From positions 1-45,102 of the forward strand of contig CALAJO010000063.1 in the NCBI GenBank assembly GCA_937922745.1: a DNA stretch of 45,102 nucleotides. Direction: 5' to 3'. Every line of letters begins with the position of its first letter. The stretch's first letter is position 1. Below the pieces are notes generated by a model. It made no database searches, had not been told where the DNA came from, and was given only the letters and a program-made list of their open reading frames with translations. Origin of the DNA: an uncultured cyanobacterium. GTDB taxonomy: Bacteria; Cyanobacteriota; Vampirovibrionia; Vampirovibrionales; JAGQHJ01. Positions 16,856 to 23,687 of this stretch are shown here, piece by piece. The position numbers and the translations under genes were made by a program.

Positions 16856-17424
16856 TAGTGGTTTTCCTTTCTCAAGTTCAATTCTGACAACGGTTTGATT
16901 AAGCCTGCTTTTTCCAACGTGTAAAGCCTGAGCCTGTAAAAATCTATGCCTTTAATGTTGACTTGTTGTCGGTGTAGCAAAGCCTTAAACACATGACACC
17001 ATCCATAAACCTTGCCAACGGCTTTTCCCTGGGTAATATCAACCCCGACAAAAAGATAGATGTCCGCTTTGTTCCTGTTCTTGTTAGTCTTTGATAAAAC
17101 AAACCGCTCCCCATAACCTTTTGGTGGTATCTTGCACGTTTTAATATCCACCTTGAGGCCGTCTGAAGTCAGTAAATCGCAACCCTGATCGCCTTTTTTC
17201 AATGAACCGTTGAGGTGTTCGAGAATCCATTGATCGCTGTAGCCAAGGCATTTAAACACGGTCGTTTCACCAAGCATGCCTATCAGTTCACTATGGGGGC
17301 TTAACGGGGTAGAGGTCGGATAGTTCTGTCGGCGTTGTAATGCAAGCCGTTGGCAAAACAACACTTCATTCTCTGAAAATCGGTACTCGGTTGGAGTTGC
17401 CTGGATTATTTGTTCTGTGATCAT
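16855..17424 (-). CDS. Predicted PD-(D/E)XK-fold nuclease
   Basis: 189 aa from the ATG at 17424, which has AAAGGAGA 10 bases upstream; the longer frame to 17472 starts inside a terminator hairpin and was rejected. Residues fit a PD-(D/E)XK core: E53 (GMLGE), D83 (DQGCDLL), then D93-I-K95 (KVDIKTCK). Such folds include restriction, recombination and Holliday-junction nucleases, and also inactive relatives. The coupled SpoVG-like gene suggests joint action on nucleic acid. Since a terminator sits just before it with no room for a promoter, expression probably needs readthrough. Confidence 0.6.
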   Translation of the reverse strand: MITEQIIQATPTEYRFSENEVLFCQRLALQRRQNYPTSTPLSPHSELIGMLGETTVFKCLGYSDQWILEHLNGSLKKGDQGCDLLTSDGLKVDIKTCKIPPKGYGERFVLSKTNKNRNKADIYLFVGVDITQGKAVGKVYGWCHVFKALLHRQQVNIKGIDFYRLRLYTLEKAGLIKPLSELNLRKENH

Positions 17425-17457
17425 TTTCCTGTTGTCTCCTTTGCTGCTGAACATAAG

Positions 17458-17486
17458 AAAAAACCCCGGCAATAATTGCCAGGGTT
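17458..17486 (-). terminator. Terminator in the leader of the nuclease gene (possible attenuator)
   Basis: On the minus strand AACCCTGGC and GCCGGGGTT form a 9-bp stem with loop AATTATT and run into TTTTTT. It ends about 34 bp before the start codon at 17424. Confidence 0.8.
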
Positions 17487-17491
17487 GTGAA

Positions 17492-17542
17492 GGTTAAGGA
17501 TAAAACTGTTTATATAAAAAGCTTTTTAATCTATCCTTAACC
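17492..17542. repeat. Perfect 11-bp inverted repeat with 29-bp spacer
   Basis: GGTTAAGGATA (17492-17502) and TATCCTTAACC (17532-17542). It lies between the HTH gene and the terminator at 17458-17486. Related GTTAAG/GTTAAA words follow at 17543-17571. It could be an operator, part of an RNA switch with the terminator, or part of the element's replication origin. Confidence 0.75.
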
Positions 17543-17612
17543 GTTAAACCAACCTGTCGGCAGTTAAGCGGTTCAGGATTAGCATATCTTTCAGAATAAC
17601 TATAAGTCAGCC

Positions 17613-18440
17613 CTAAAGGGGCTGTTCGGTAACAGTTAATTGATTTGTGAAGGTGCAATTAGAATCCAATTTAATATGGTTTACGGACATGCTTATTAAA
17701 CGTGACCCCATTCCACTTTTCTTGAATTTTCTATTGAGATTATCAACATGTTTCTTTATTTCGCCTGTACTACATTGAACAGCTTTGGCAATATCTTCTT
17801 TCTTGGCTAGCCCTTTTGAATAAACCAATTCTTTGACTATATCGTGCATATAACTATCAGGTTCAAAGAATGGTTTGTTATTAATATGCACCTGAAAACG
17901 TTTCCACTCTTTATCTTCTATCACTTCGATAACAATCAACGGTTGTGAAGATTCTGCAATTTTACTGTTAGTGGGCTCTGGAAGTTTTGCAAAGTCGATT
18001 GGAAAGTTTATCCCTATGACTAGGATATAGGCTGCAAGTTCTGGGCTAATTAAGTTTCTTAAAGGCTTATAAAATATAGGATCTAAAGATCCACTTGTTT
18101 GATGTAGGTTAATAGCTGTTTCATATTCCGTCTTCATCTCTTCAAACCATAAATCAAGATTAACCAAGGTGTGTTCTTTGTAAAGGCTGTAATTTAAACC
18201 TATTGGTCGGTGGCAATATCTTGAAAGAACTCTCATCAATAAGTCTTCTTGCCCTTCATATTCCACCTTTTCCTGAGAGAGCTTTTGAAAAAGACGATCT
18301 ATAACCATTTTTTGCTGTTGCTTGCTGAGTTCTGACCTAAAATAAAGGCCTGCATCCTTTTCACCGAGAAAAATTTCAAACAGGGCTTGCTGGTAATCCT
18401 GTCTATCAGAAATTTCAGAAAAACTAAGTTGTGACTTCAT
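17613..18440 (-). CDS. Element protein with C-terminal winged-helix-like domain
   Basis: 275 aa, starting at ATG 18440. The N-terminal 170 residues are helical and unrecognised. The last 90 residues look like a transcriptional-regulator-type winged helix: PDSYMHDIVKELVYSKG, then KKEDIAKAVQCSTGEIKKHV as the helix-turn-helix and a basic stretch NRKFKKSGMGSR. A DNA-binding regulator of the element is likely but not shown. The gene is AT-rich compared with the flanking chromosome. Confidence 0.6.
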   Translation of the reverse strand: MKSQLSFSEISDRQDYQQALFEIFLGEKDAGLYFRSELSKQQQKMVIDRLFQKLSQEKVEYEGQEDLLMRVLSRYCHRPIGLNYSLYKEHTLVNLDLWFEEMKTEYETAINLHQTSGSLDPIFYKPLRNLISPELAAYILVIGINFPIDFAKLPEPTNSKIAESSQPLIVIEVIEDKEWKRFQVHINNKPFFEPDSYMHDIVKELVYSKGLAKKEDIAKAVQCSTGEIKKHVDNLNRKFKKSGMGSRLISMSVNHIKLDSNCTFTNQLTVTEQPL

Positions 18441-18515
18441 CCTAAAACCTCCACAAATTGGCTGACTGTTGAACTGTTGTGGCCTTTAGTTACTGTCTTG
18501 TATAAAGAGGGTTAA

Positions 18516-18767
18516 TTATGCTCTTTTTGAGCTTATCTCTGGGAGTATCCGAAGTTCGTTGAGCTTTTGTCGGACAATGCTTTCAGGAATGTTCTTAGAA
18601 TGGTAATAAGGCTCTACGGCTTCCTTGGCAATGACATAATAGGCGGTTTTACCAGGTCGGCGGTAAGAAGCAAGTATCTCATCCCGACAATCCATCCAAA
18701 CCTGTTGTTGGGACAAATAGGGCTCGATTGCCAGATCGCCAGTGTAAAAACCATAACGCTTTGCCAT
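18516..18767 (-). CDS. Small element protein, 83 aa, unknown
   Basis: Starts at ATG 18767 with AGAGAGG upstream. Sequence RYGFYTGDLAIEPYLSQQQVW and YYHSKNIPESIVRQKLNEL is helical and moderately basic. No domain recognised. It is the first gene of the minus-strand module, 75 bp before the HTH gene. Confidence 0.5.
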   Translation of the reverse strand: MAKRYGFYTGDLAIEPYLSQQQVWMDCRDEILASYRRPGKTAYYVIAKEAVEPYYHSKNIPESIVRQKLNELRILPEISSKRA

Positions 18768-19218
18768 GGGGATCGCCTCTCTTGTTGCTCCGTCCTATGG
18801 ATATCATAGCAATTGAAAACTGAGAATAGAACGAAACATAAACGTTCAATTATAAATGCCTGTCGTGTCCTGTGGGCGATTTTAAGATGAGTCGGGTATA
18901 AAGTTATGGCTTTCAACCAATCGCGTGCTACAGGGAGCCTCACCCATTTCAAAATATACACTTATCCTTATGTTGCTTTTCAGTCTGGCTTGTAGGAATG
19001 ACATTGGATTTCATTCCAACTAAAGCAACGGTTCCATCCATCAATAATATGTGTAAAAGCGATTCAACCGACTGAAAGTTAAACCATGATAAGCAGAACA
19101 TAAGCCGGGATTGAGAATTTTTAAAATATTTTTTGCGAGGCCGGTTTTTACAAGTAATGCAACCCAAGATCAGCAGATTTCGAAAATAGGGGGAGGTGCT
19201 TGATAATAGGCTTTTTGC
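18768..19218. other. 451-bp gap within the element
   Basis: No ORF here has both an RBS and plausible composition. An inverted repeat GAACG-N9-CGTTC lies at 18829-18847, and an extended -10-like TGCTATGAT reads leftward at 18799-18807, so this is the likely regulatory region of the minus-strand module. The element's origin could also be here or at 17490-17570. Confidence 0.45.
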
Positions 19219-19593
19219 TTATTGCCCGGCTTTAAAATATTTGATCAATATGGCCTGAATCTCTCCGCCTACTATTTCAGCCTGCGATTTAGAGAATGAA
19301 GAACAACGATCATCCTTGTAAATCGGATCATATTGGTGTAATGCGGCGTTGAAAGAATCGATCATGCTTTGGCGCTCGTCTATTGTGGCGTTCATCATTT
19401 CGGCCATTTTCAAAAATCCTTGCGGCAATTCAGATCCTTGGCGTGTGCAATAGACCGTGATCACTGTATGATGGCCGGTTAAAGTCATTAGGCGATCAAA
19501 TATTGGGCGATAGGTCGGCGGCAAGTCTGGCCATGCTGCTGGGCTTGCGAATATCAGGGCTATTAGTCCGACTGTAATAAAAGTTTTAATCAT
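19219..19593 (-). CDS. Secreted small protein, unknown
   Basis: 124 aa. The N-terminus is a signal peptide (MIKTFITVGLIALIFASPAAWP) with likely cleavage after PAA or nearby. The mature part of about 100 residues has two Cys (VYCTRQG, DDRCSSF) that could pair, and is otherwise helical. Function unknown. It lies near the right end of the element, on the opposite strand to the detached integrase start. Confidence 0.6.
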   Translation of the reverse strand: MIKTFITVGLIALIFASPAAWPDLPPTYRPIFDRLMTLTGHHTVITVYCTRQGSELPQGFLKMAEMMNATIDERQSMIDSFNAALHQYDPIYKDDRCSSFSKSQAEIVGGEIQAILIKYFKAGQ

Positions 19594-19801
19594 TATTTTG
19601 GCTCATTTGATGGCATGAACATGCATCAAGTATATTACAGCCCTGGTTGATTGCAATTTTGCCAAGCTGTGTAAATTAAACGAAGTGGATTAACGGCAAA
19701 ACGTTGTTATATTAAGGCTTACCGACTCATGTTAATGGTAAAATAGTATCATCACTTCAGCAGAAGTTCGTCATTATAGTGAAGGTAAAGGAAACGAGAA
19801 A

Positions 19802-19933
19802 ATGTTAAAAGACTTGCCCCCGCAGGGTAGCCTAGTGGTTAAGGCCCCTGATTGTGGTTCAGGTTATCGTGGGTTCGAATCCCATCGGTCGCCCCAGTTT
19901 TTAAAAGATGAAAAGAAGCATTACAAGGGTTAA
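19802..19933 (+). other. Detached 5' end of the integrase gene (start codon, RBS and att core)
   Basis: ATG at 19802 follows AAAGGA by 9 bases. The frame reads MLKDLPPQGSLVVKAPDCG and continues open through the att core; after 38 codons it reaches the core end at 19915 exactly at a codon boundary. In the integrated form it stops at TAA 19931-19933. In the excised circle codon 38 would be followed by CAC at 13917, which is the integrase frame. See the corresponding finding. Confidence 0.8.
19827..19915 (+). repeat. attR: right 89-bp attachment repeat (truncated tRNA-His)
   Basis: Perfect copy of 13828-13916. It lacks the first seven bases of tRNA-His (CCCGCAG replaces GGCGATC), so it cannot fold an acceptor stem and is not a tRNA gene. 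Confidence 0.95.
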
Positions 19934-20119
19934 ACCGGCATCCCTGATTATTGTCGACTGGCCTATTTCTTCTATCTAAATGAACTGCACGAATCTTCGT
20001 CACAAGTTCGTCGTTCAGCAGGACAATTTCTAACCGTAGCGGATGCGACAACAATGCTGGGCTTGTCTGCAACGAGAACTCCTAATGTCGTGGAATATGT
20101 GAGCCAAACCTCCGCATAG
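19934..20119 (+). pseudogene. Remnant resembling the N-terminal HTH of a second integrase
   Basis: Directly after the TAA that ends the detached int start, the same frame is open to TAG at 20117-20119 and contains GQFLTVADATTMLGLSATR, close to GAGFLSVAQAAHALGIS of the resident integrase. The phenylalanine lies 112 bp after the att core, against 127 bp in the resident gene, a difference of five codons. After the HTH start the similarity ends. It reads as the scar of an earlier related insertion. Confidence 0.5.
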
Positions 20120-20151
20120 TCTTATACAATCCCGTTTAACTGTTATTTAAA

Positions 20152-20179
20152 TTGTGCTTATCCGTTCAGCTTGTATCCT
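20152..20179 (+). promoter_or_regulatory. Candidate promoter of the 20218 gene
   Basis: TTGTGC and TATCCT with 16-bp spacing, about 33 bp before the RBS-linked ATG. Moderate match only. Confidence 0.35.
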
Positions 20180-20217
20180 AAAGAAACATGTTTATCAGCA
20201 GAGGTGAAAACAGTCCA

Positions 20218-20835
20218 ATGAAAGTTCAAGCTGTGTCTGTATATCCGTATTTGCCTTCCAAGGTAAATCAAAATACCCAACGATTCGGCCTGCTGAACCT
20301 CATCGGGGATCCCAATGCGCGGCTTTATTCAACTATCGCTGATACTTTTGAGAACACAAGGGATGGATTTGCTTCGAGAAATATACAACTAATCGTTAGT
20401 GGTATTAATGAAATAGGGCGTCTAGCCAAAATAATGGACGGCCAAATGGGTTTATGGGAACATTTACGCACAGACCCAAATTATATTACCGCTAGTGCAA
20501 TGCTTCATCAAACGTTGGGCTTTATAGGCATCAAAGAAAAACGTATAGAGCATGAAACAGCAGCTTGGGCCATAAGAGATAAAATAGTTCAGCCCACAGA
20601 CCCTATATTAAGACTTATCGATAATTTAAAAGAACGATGGAATGCTAGCCATCGATATAACCCATTAAAACGTGCTCCAAAGGAATTGCTGGACGCAGTC
20701 TCTCAGTTTTTAAACCTGCTTACCTGGATTATGGTTGATGATAACCATGTAGGTCGCCATTGGGTTGAGCAACTCCCTGTATACAAGACCAGGGGAGGAA
20801 CTCAGCCTCTTCCGCCTTTAGAGAGAAGAGGATAG
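20218..20835 (+). CDS. Hypothetical protein, 205 aa
   Basis: Start chosen at ATG 20218, which follows AGAGGTGA; ATG 20188 is an alternative adding 10 residues. Sequence is helical (RNIQLIVSGINEIGRLAK, LDAVSQFLNLLTWIMVDD) with no signal peptide and no family recognised. It lies between the attR scar and mqnC, with which it overlaps tail to tail by 34 bp. It may be host DNA or a leftover of an earlier insertion. Confidence 0.55.
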   Translation: MKVQAVSVYPYLPSKVNQNTQRFGLLNLIGDPNARLYSTIADTFENTRDGFASRNIQLIVSGINEIGRLAKIMDGQMGLWEHLRTDPNYITASAMLHQTLGFIGIKEKRIEHETAAWAIRDKIVQPTDPILRLIDNLKERWNASHRYNPLKRAPKELLDAVSQFLNLLTWIMVDDNHVGRHWVEQLPVYKTRGGTQPLPPLERRG

Positions 20836-21899
20836 CACTTCAAGATGTTATAAGCCGTATCCCGCTGGGCAGCATCGCGCCCAATATTGTGGATGAGGTT
20901 GACCATGGTTTCCAGTTTCTGGGTTTCCGCTTGCACACCCGCTTGTGTCACCACGTTTTCTTCCATCAAGAGCCCGCCAATATCGTTTGCCCCAAAATAT
21001 AATCCCGTCTGACAAACTTTAAGCCCCTGAGTAATCCAGGAAGATTGGATGTTGGGAATATTGTCCAAAACGATGCGCCCCAGGGCCAAAACCTTTAGAT
21101 AATCCACGCCGGTTGCTTTTTTGGGGAGTTTTTCCAGCTTGGTGTTCATGGGCTGAAACGTCCACGGGATAAACGCGGTAAAACCACCTGTACGATCCTG
21201 CAAATCACGCACTTTGAACAGGTGGCTAATAATATGTTCCGGCCGGTCGACCATGCCAAACATCATGGTTGCCGTGGTTTTCAGGCCAATCTCGTGCGCA
21301 GCTTCCATCACATCCAACCAGCCAATCGCGTCCACTTTTTTGGGGCTAACTTTCATCCGAACCCAGTCATCCAGTACCTCCGCGCCACCACCCGGAATGG
21401 AAGACAAGCCGGCCTCAACCAGTTTTTCAAGAACGGTCTTCAATGGCCAGCCGGTTAGCTTCACCATAAAATCAATCTCCGTGGGAGAAAAGGCATGGAT
21501 GGTCAAGTCCGGGTAATCGCGCCGAATATCGCGGATGAGATCGGTGTAATACTCAAAGGGCAAGTCCGGATTGACGCCGCCTTGCAGCAGGAGTTGGGTT
21601 CCGTTGTAGTCCACCAGCTCCTGGATTTTAGGCTTAATTTGCTGATAAGTGAGCGTATAGGCATCCTCATCCTCTTTGTGCCGGTAAAACGCACAGAACA
21701 TGCAATCCACATTGCAGATGTTGGTGTAGTTCACATTGCGATCAATCACAAAGGTAACGGGGTCGGTAGGTTGATGATAGCGGGCCTTCACCGCTTCGGC
21801 CATCAAACCGAGTTCGAGTAAATCGCCATGAAGCAGTAAATTCAGCGCTTCATCCGGGGTGATTCGCTGGTGTGAAATGGGTAAAGAAAGAGTGGCCAT
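20802..21899 (-). CDS. mqnC: Cyclic dehypoxanthinyl futalosine synthase (radical SAM)
   Basis: 365 aa. The radical SAM cluster motif is CNVDCMFCAF (C-x3-C-x2-C). Family regions follow: LLLQGGVNPDLP, HAFSPTEI, SIPGGGAEVL and WTFQPMNTKLEK. MqnC cyclises dehypoxanthine futalosine in the futalosine route to menaquinone, so this organism probably makes menaquinone by that route. RBS AGGAAGG lies 11 bases before ATG 21899. The C-terminus runs PLLSKGGRG into the convergent neighbour. Confidence 0.93.
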   Translation of the reverse strand: MATLSLPISHQRITPDEALNLLLHGDLLELGLMAEAVKARYHQPTDPVTFVIDRNVNYTNICNVDCMFCAFYRHKEDEDAYTLTYQQIKPKIQELVDYNGTQLLLQGGVNPDLPFEYYTDLIRDIRRDYPDLTIHAFSPTEIDFMVKLTGWPLKTVLEKLVEAGLSSIPGGGAEVLDDWVRMKVSPKKVDAIGWLDVMEAAHEIGLKTTATMMFGMVDRPEHIISHLFKVRDLQDRTGGFTAFIPWTFQPMNTKLEKLPKKATGVDYLKVLALGRIVLDNIPNIQSSWITQGLKVCQTGLYFGANDIGGLLMEENVVTQAGVQAETQKLETMVNLIHNIGRDAAQRDTAYNILKCYPLLSKGGRG

Positions 21900-21900
21900 G

Positions 21901-21912
21901 GGTTTGCAAACC
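21901..21912. repeat. Perfect 12-bp palindrome at the mqnC start
   Basis: GGTTTGCAAACC lies between the mqnC RBS and its ATG (21899) and overlaps the RBS edge. It could be an operator or a small RNA hairpin. Confidence 0.6.
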
Positions 21913-21947
21913 TTCCTGTGCTACAATGCGGTGGCAATTTCAGAGGG

Positions 21948-21980
21948 ATGGATGTGTTTTTTACTAAGAGACACATCCAT
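21948..21980. repeat. Perfect 10-bp inverted repeat in a divergent promoter region
   Basis: ATGGATGTGT (21948-21957) and ACACATCCAT (21971-21980) separated by 13 bases, in the 132-bp gap between mqnC and the radical SAM gene. Placement suits a shared operator. A T6 run in the loop argues against a standard terminator. Confidence 0.6.
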
Positions 21981-22031
21981 GACACCAGTAGTTTACCGGA
22001 AATTTAACGCAAAACGCAACGCAGCCTCTTT

Positions 22032-23687
22032 ATGATAAAAACCGCAACCTCCGCCCAGGAAACCTTGTTATACCAGCCTGTACAGCCTGGTGCTGATGCC
22101 GTGCGGGTAGGGCTGGCTTACCCTTATACTTACAGCGTTTCCATGTCGTCACTAGGGTATCTAAACCTTTTCCGGCAGTTGGATATCCGGCCGGATGTCG
22201 ACGCGGTTCGCATTAACACGGACAATATGGCGACGATCTCCCTCAATCAAGTTGAGCTGATGGGATTTTCGTTTTCCTTCGAGCTGGACATCCTTGAAGT
22301 GATCCGCATGCTGGACTTTTATCAGATCCCTTTGTACGCCAAGGATCGGGACAATGCTATCCCGTTGATTTTTGCCGGTGGCCCGGTTGTGATGACGAAC
22401 CCGGAGCCCTATGCCGATTTCTTCGATTTCTTTATCATTGGCGAAGGGGAGGAAGTGCTGGAGGACTTGATTAATGCTTACAAACGTCTCCGGCATGTGC
22501 AAAACCGGGATGACTTGCTGCTGGGCTTAGCCCAAAGCGTAGCCGGTATCTATGTGCCTTCGCTATACGAAGTGGAATATGCCTCTGGCGGAGAGATTAC
22601 TGCAATAACGCCCAAGGTGGAAGGCATCCCATTTCCAGTTGAAAAGCGGTTTATCGCGGATATGGACACCGTTGTCTCATCCAGCCCGATTTTGACAAAG
22701 GATACTGTTTTTTCAAATACTTTCCTCGTTGAGGTGATGCGTGGCTGCGCGCATCGCTGCCGGTTTTGCCTGGCAAGCTACTCTATGTTACCCGCCAGAG
22801 GGCCTTCCCTCGATTATATCCGTGAGCGGATTGAACACGGGTTGCAGTATACGGATAAAATTGGCCTTTTGGGTGTTTTGATTGCCGATCACCCGGACTT
22901 TGATCAGCTCTGCGACTTCCTTAAAGCCAAAGAAGGAATTCAAGTGACGGCTGCATCGCTTCGGGCGGATACTTTGACGCCGCATATTGCAGAAACCTTT
23001 AAACATGGCAGCCAGCAAACTGTGACTATTGCTGTGGAAACCGGCTCTGAAAAGTTACGAAAGCGTATCAACAAGCACCTTAAAACCGATGCCATTTTGA
23101 ATGCCGCCTCGGTTACGGCAGAAGTCGGCATTCCGGCTTTGAAAGTCTACTCCATGGTGGGCCTGCCGGATGAGGATCAGCAGGATTTACAAGATACGGT
23201 TGACTTGATGAAGCAAATCAAGCGCGAGAATCCGAGACTAAAACTGCATCTGGGTTGTAGCACCTTTGTGCCCAAGGCCGCAACACCGTTCCAGTGGATG
23301 GCCCGTGAATCAACCCGATCGCTGCAGGATAAGCATGAATTTCTCCGAAAATCGCTTGTTAAAACCTGTGACTTCCGCCCTACCAGCCCAAAGTGGGATT
23401 ATGTGCAAGCCCTGTTCTCCCGTGGCGATCGGCGGCTTTCCCGCTTTATTGTGGCGTTTGCCCAGCAAGGGGCCAACCTGGGCGCCTTGAACCGCACACT
23501 GAAACTATTACGGAATCAACCCGGCACAGTTGATCTTCCTCCACTCGATTGGTATGCTCTACGTAGGCGGGAAGCACAGGAAATCCTGCCATGGGACAGC
23601 CTATTTCTGGGCGTTTCAAAAGAAATTCTCTATAGGGAATCCGGCCTCAACCAACCGGAAAGCAAAGTAATGAGTGGAGCCTTGTGA
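22032..23687 (+). CDS. B12-binding-domain-type radical SAM protein
   Basis: 551 aa. An N-terminal region (YSVSMSSLGYLNLFRQL, AVRINTDN, FAGGPVVMTNPEPYADFFDFFIIGEGEE) looks like the cobalamin-binding-like domain of this family, though the DxHxxG motif is not obvious. The radical SAM core follows: EVMRGCAHRCRFCLASY (C-x3-C-x2-C), AVETGSEKLRKRINKH, and SMVGLPDEDQQDL. It is the Elp3/MiaB-like superfamily; the substrate is unknown. Its stop TGA shares one base with the ispG ATG (TGATG), so the two are translationally coupled. Divergent from mqnC. Confidence 0.88.
   Translation: MIKTATSAQETLLYQPVQPGADAVRVGLAYPYTYSVSMSSLGYLNLFRQLDIRPDVDAVRINTDNMATISLNQVELMGFSFSFELDILEVIRMLDFYQIPLYAKDRDNAIPLIFAGGPVVMTNPEPYADFFDFFIIGEGEEVLEDLINAYKRLRHVQNRDDLLLGLAQSVAGIYVPSLYEVEYASGGEITAITPKVEGIPFPVEKRFIADMDTVVSSSPILTKDTVFSNTFLVEVMRGCAHRCRFCLASYSMLPARGPSLDYIRERIEHGLQYTDKIGLLGVLIADHPDFDQLCDFLKAKEGIQVTAASLRADTLTPHIAETFKHGSQQTVTIAVETGSEKLRKRINKHLKTDAILNAASVTAEVGIPALKVYSMVGLPDEDQQDLQDTVDLMKQIKRENPRLKLHLGCSTFVPKAATPFQWMARESTRSLQDKHEFLRKSLVKTCDFRPTSPKWDYVQALFSRGDRRLSRFIVAFAQQGANLGALNRTLKLLRNQPGTVDLPPLDWYALRRREAQEILPWDSLFLGVSKEILYRESGLNQPESKVMSGAL

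Larger units (their letters stand above)
13828..19915. mobile_element. Integrated genetic element of about 6.1 kb in the tRNA-His gene
   Basis: Bounded by perfect 89-bp direct repeats (13828-13916 and 19827-19915) that contain most of tRNA-His plus 19 bp downstream. Inside lie a tyrosine recombinase and a small ORF on the plus strand, and on the minus strand a replication-initiator-like protein, a SpoVG-like protein, a PD-(D/E)XK-like nuclease, an HTH protein and two more unknowns. The DNA is visibly AT-richer than both flanks. No capsid, portal, terminase, relaxase or type IV secretion gene is present, so it resembles a satellite or an integrative plasmid more than a complete phage or ICE. 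Confidence 0.92.

Noticed and set aside
17425-17472. Longer start for the PD-(D/E)XK-like gene
   Set aside because: It begins inside a terminator hairpin, while ATG 17424 has a perfect RBS.
17461-17571. CRISPR-like or iteron array near the inverted repeats of the element
   Set aside because: Only short GTTAAG words recur with irregular spacing; there are no direct repeats with spacers, so neither a CRISPR array nor a proven iteron origin is supported.
18567-19167. Several ORFs of 70-115 aa in the element gap (18567-18809 plus; 18614-18961 and 18949-19167 minus)
   Set aside because: They overlap a better supported gene or lack RBS and plausible composition; none could be supported.
19827-19897. 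Second tRNA-His gene
   Set aside because: The first seven bases, including G-1 and most of the acceptor stem, do not match; it is the attR remnant.
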